A DNA stretch of 33,769 nt from an uncultured Jannaschia sp. GTDB lineage: Bacteria; Pseudomonadota; Alphaproteobacteria; Rhodobacterales; Rhodobacteraceae. A model generated the notes under the pieces. It was given only the letters and a program-made list of their open reading frames with translations, was not told where the DNA came from and made no database searches. The translations under genes and the position numbers were made by a program. Below, one piece after another: positions 32,671-33,769 of the stretch (its first letter is position 1; each line of letters opens with the position of its first letter). The stretch covers positions 1-33,769 of the forward strand of contig NZ_CANLTR010000037.1 of NCBI RefSeq assembly GCF_947494055.1. Direction: 5' to 3'.

Positions 32671-33423
32671 GTGATCGACTGGCCCGAGCTTCTCATGGGT
32701 GCCACAGCTCTGGCGCTCGGCGGCGTTCTCAAGGGCGCGACAGGCGCGGGCGCACCCCTCCTCGCGGTGCCGGTCCTGGCGATGCTCTACGATATTCGGC
32801 TGGCGGTTGCGCTGTTCACATTTCCAAGTCTCGTCCCGAACATCTGGCAGGGATGGGCCTACCGCCACAATCTTCCGCCATCTGCGCTGGTCTTCGGCTT
32901 CGCCCTTGGCGGAGCAGTTGGCGCCGGGGTGGGAACGGCGATGCTGGTCAGCCTGTCGCCCGACCTTCTCATGCTGGGGGTGGCCGTCGCCGTTCTGATC
33001 TACGTGACCTTTCGCCTCGCGCAACCGGACTGGGCGCTCGACATGCGGGTGGCTGTACGTCTGGCAGTTCCGATGGGGCTCGCGGGCGGAGTGCTGCAGG
33101 GAGCAACCGGCCTCTCGGCGCCGGTCTCCATCACCTTCATGAACGCTATAAGAATGGAGCGCCGCGCTTTCATCGCCGCCATTGCGGTGTTCTTCGCGGT
33201 GATGGCGGTGATTCAGATCCCGCTTTTGGTGGCCTGGGGCGTGCTGACCCCCATGCGCGCAGTGCTGAGCGCCGGCGCACTTCTGCCACTGATGGGTGCG
33301 ATGCCCCTGGGCGCTGCCCTGGCCAGCCGGATGTCGCCCGCAGCGTTCGACCGCATCATCCTCGGGCTGCTCACGCTGATTTCCGTGCGTATCGGGATCG
33401 GCGCTCTCATGTCTTTTCGTTAA
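32671..33423 (+). CDS. TSUP-family (TauE/SafE) membrane permease
   Basis: A 250-aa permease with about eight membrane helices in two repeats: GGVLKGATGAGAPLLAVPVL opens repeat one (the conserved GxxxGxGG/P-like turn) and GLAGGVLQGATGLSAPVSI repeat two, followed by a conserved Arg (RAFIAAIAVFFAVMAV) and LPLMGAMPLGAALA. TSUP proteins export small organosulfur or organic anions such as sulfite or sulfoacetate; the substrate here is unknown. GTG 32671 is chosen because AGGGGGGAACT precedes it directly; ATG 32644 in the same frame would add nine residues without a good ribosome site. Divergent from the broken thioesterase gene. A decayed TSUP remnant lies at the other end of the window (3335-3583). 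Confidence 0.88.
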   Translation: MIDWPELLMGATALALGGVLKGATGAGAPLLAVPVLAMLYDIRLAVALFTFPSLVPNIWQGWAYRHNLPPSALVFGFALGGAVGAGVGTAMLVSLSPDLLMLGVAVAVLIYVTFRLAQPDWALDMRVAVRLAVPMGLAGGVLQGATGLSAPVSITFMNAIRMERRAFIAAIAVFFAVMAVIQIPLLVAWGVLTPMRAVLSAGALLPLMGAMPLGAALASRMSPAAFDRIILGLLTLISVRIGIGALMSFR

Positions 33424-33692
33424 GACGTTCGACAAGCCCCAACGTGATAGTGGCGCCGAAGAGTTTGTACCGCAGGCTTGTCCCACGCACACGGGTCAGC
33501 TGCAGGCCCTTCTCTGCGACCACGAGCAGCCGGTCGACCTGCGGTAGTCCCGACCGCGCTCGTGAGCACTTGCGGACCGGTCGTCGCCACTCTTGACACT
33601 TCGCTGGTTGGTCATCGGTCCGTCGCGTCCCGCAATCGTGTGACCTTCAGCGCTTTCTGGCGGTGTTCTGCAACGCTATGGAACGCGTTGAT
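33424..33692. other. stretch between the TSUP gene and the IS66 end
   Basis: No confident gene. On the minus strand a short frame ending at 33612 (INAFHSVAEHRQKALKV, then TRLRDATDR) may be the C-terminal remnant of a gene interrupted by the IS66 insertion, but it is too short to identify. A CAACGC/GCGTTG inverted pair lies near 33671-33690. Confidence 0.3.
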
Positions 33693-33769
33693 GTATCCGT
33701 CCGGCGTGACCGCCGTTGACATTCAGCGTGGCTGCCAATTCCACGGCGTGAGTTCGTCGATGCGGTTGA
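33693..33769 (-). mobile_element. end of an IS66-family element, cut by window edge
   Basis: GTATCCGTCCGGCGTGACCG from 33693 resembles the GTAAGCG-type terminal repeat of IS66-family elements, and right next to it the minus strand encodes the C terminus of an IS66 TnpC. The element therefore extends rightward beyond the window. The other terminus and the 8-bp target duplication cannot be seen. Confidence 0.55.
33723..33767 (-). CDS. tnpC: IS66 transposase TnpC, C-terminal end (partial)
   Basis: The last 14 codons before the TGA read NRIDELTPWNWQPR, matching the conserved NRIDELLPWN tail of IS66-family TnpC transposases. The rest of the gene lies beyond the right edge, so its integrity is unknown. 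The stop is followed within ten bases by the likely terminal repeat, as usual for this family. Confidence 0.6.
   Translation of the reverse strand, partial: NRIDELTPWNWQPR

Noticed and set aside
33612-33722. 36-codon minus-strand frame starting right after the TnpC stop
   Set aside because: Its first third crosses the probable IS66 terminal repeat, so the joined frame is likely an artefact of the insertion.
1-33769. search for CRISPR arrays, tRNA and rRNA genes
   Set aside because: No regularly spaced short repeats and no recognisable tRNA or rRNA sequence were seen by eye.

Overview
The window is GC-rich DNA that reads like an alphaproteobacterium of the Rhodobacterales (Roseobacter/Paracoccus type). 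The evidence is family resemblance: the Rhodobacterales-style HU protein, a free-standing WGR protein beside a RecD2 helicase, a YciA-type thioesterase, a DUF533/YebE protein and dipeptide-type ABC genes with tightly overlapping stops and starts. I cannot tell chromosome from plasmid. The TrbM-like gene, IS elements and decayed genes mark it as accessory or recently rearranged DNA. I found no rRNA or tRNA gene and no CRISPR array.

Positions 1-4200 are a patchwork of mobile and broken genes. They hold a TrbM-family exported protein coupled to a small exported protein (minus strand), an RTX-like repeat protein split by one extra G in a G8 tract, the N-terminal stub of a serine recombinase, the remnant of a TSUP (TauE/SafE) permease carrying an in-frame TAG, and an intact HU-family gene.

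Positions 4361-15366 are a signalling block: a membrane diguanylate cyclase with intact GGDEF and I-site, an unrecognised 181-aa protein, a methyl-accepting chemotaxis protein with a likely terminator, an exported five-EF-hand protein, and, divergent from it, an MHYT-PAS-GGNEF-EAL protein. A convergent CHASE4-GGDEF-EAL protein closes the block. Three c-di-GMP enzymes with different sensor ends plus an MCP suggest local control of motility and attachment.

Positions 15767-18298 hold a WGR-domain protein followed by a RecD2-type helicase on the minus strand. Positions 18335-29642 form a catabolic and uptake locus on the plus strand: an M20D amidohydrolase, then an IclR-family regulator with a tandem TGGAAC operator-like site, a 1277-aa HyuA-HyuB (5-oxoprolinase/hydantoinase) fusion, and a complete dipeptide-type ABC transporter (binding protein, two permeases, two ATPases). 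From the IclR gene onward most junctions overlap, so this is one operon. A perfect 13-bp hairpin sits just after the binding-protein gene. The likely job is import of a peptide-like or cyclic amide compound, ATP-dependent ring opening, and deacylation; the substrate cannot be read from sequence.

Positions 29823-31108 are an intact IS3-family element with 13-bp inverted repeats and a 3-bp CTA duplication. Beyond it lie a DUF533 gene, a yciA-like thioesterase gene interrupted by one TGA in place of the conserved Trp codon, an intact TSUP permease, and the end of an IS66-family element running off the right edge. The three decay substitutions I infer (CAG to TAG, TGG to TGA, possibly ATG to ATA) are all C:G to T:A transitions.
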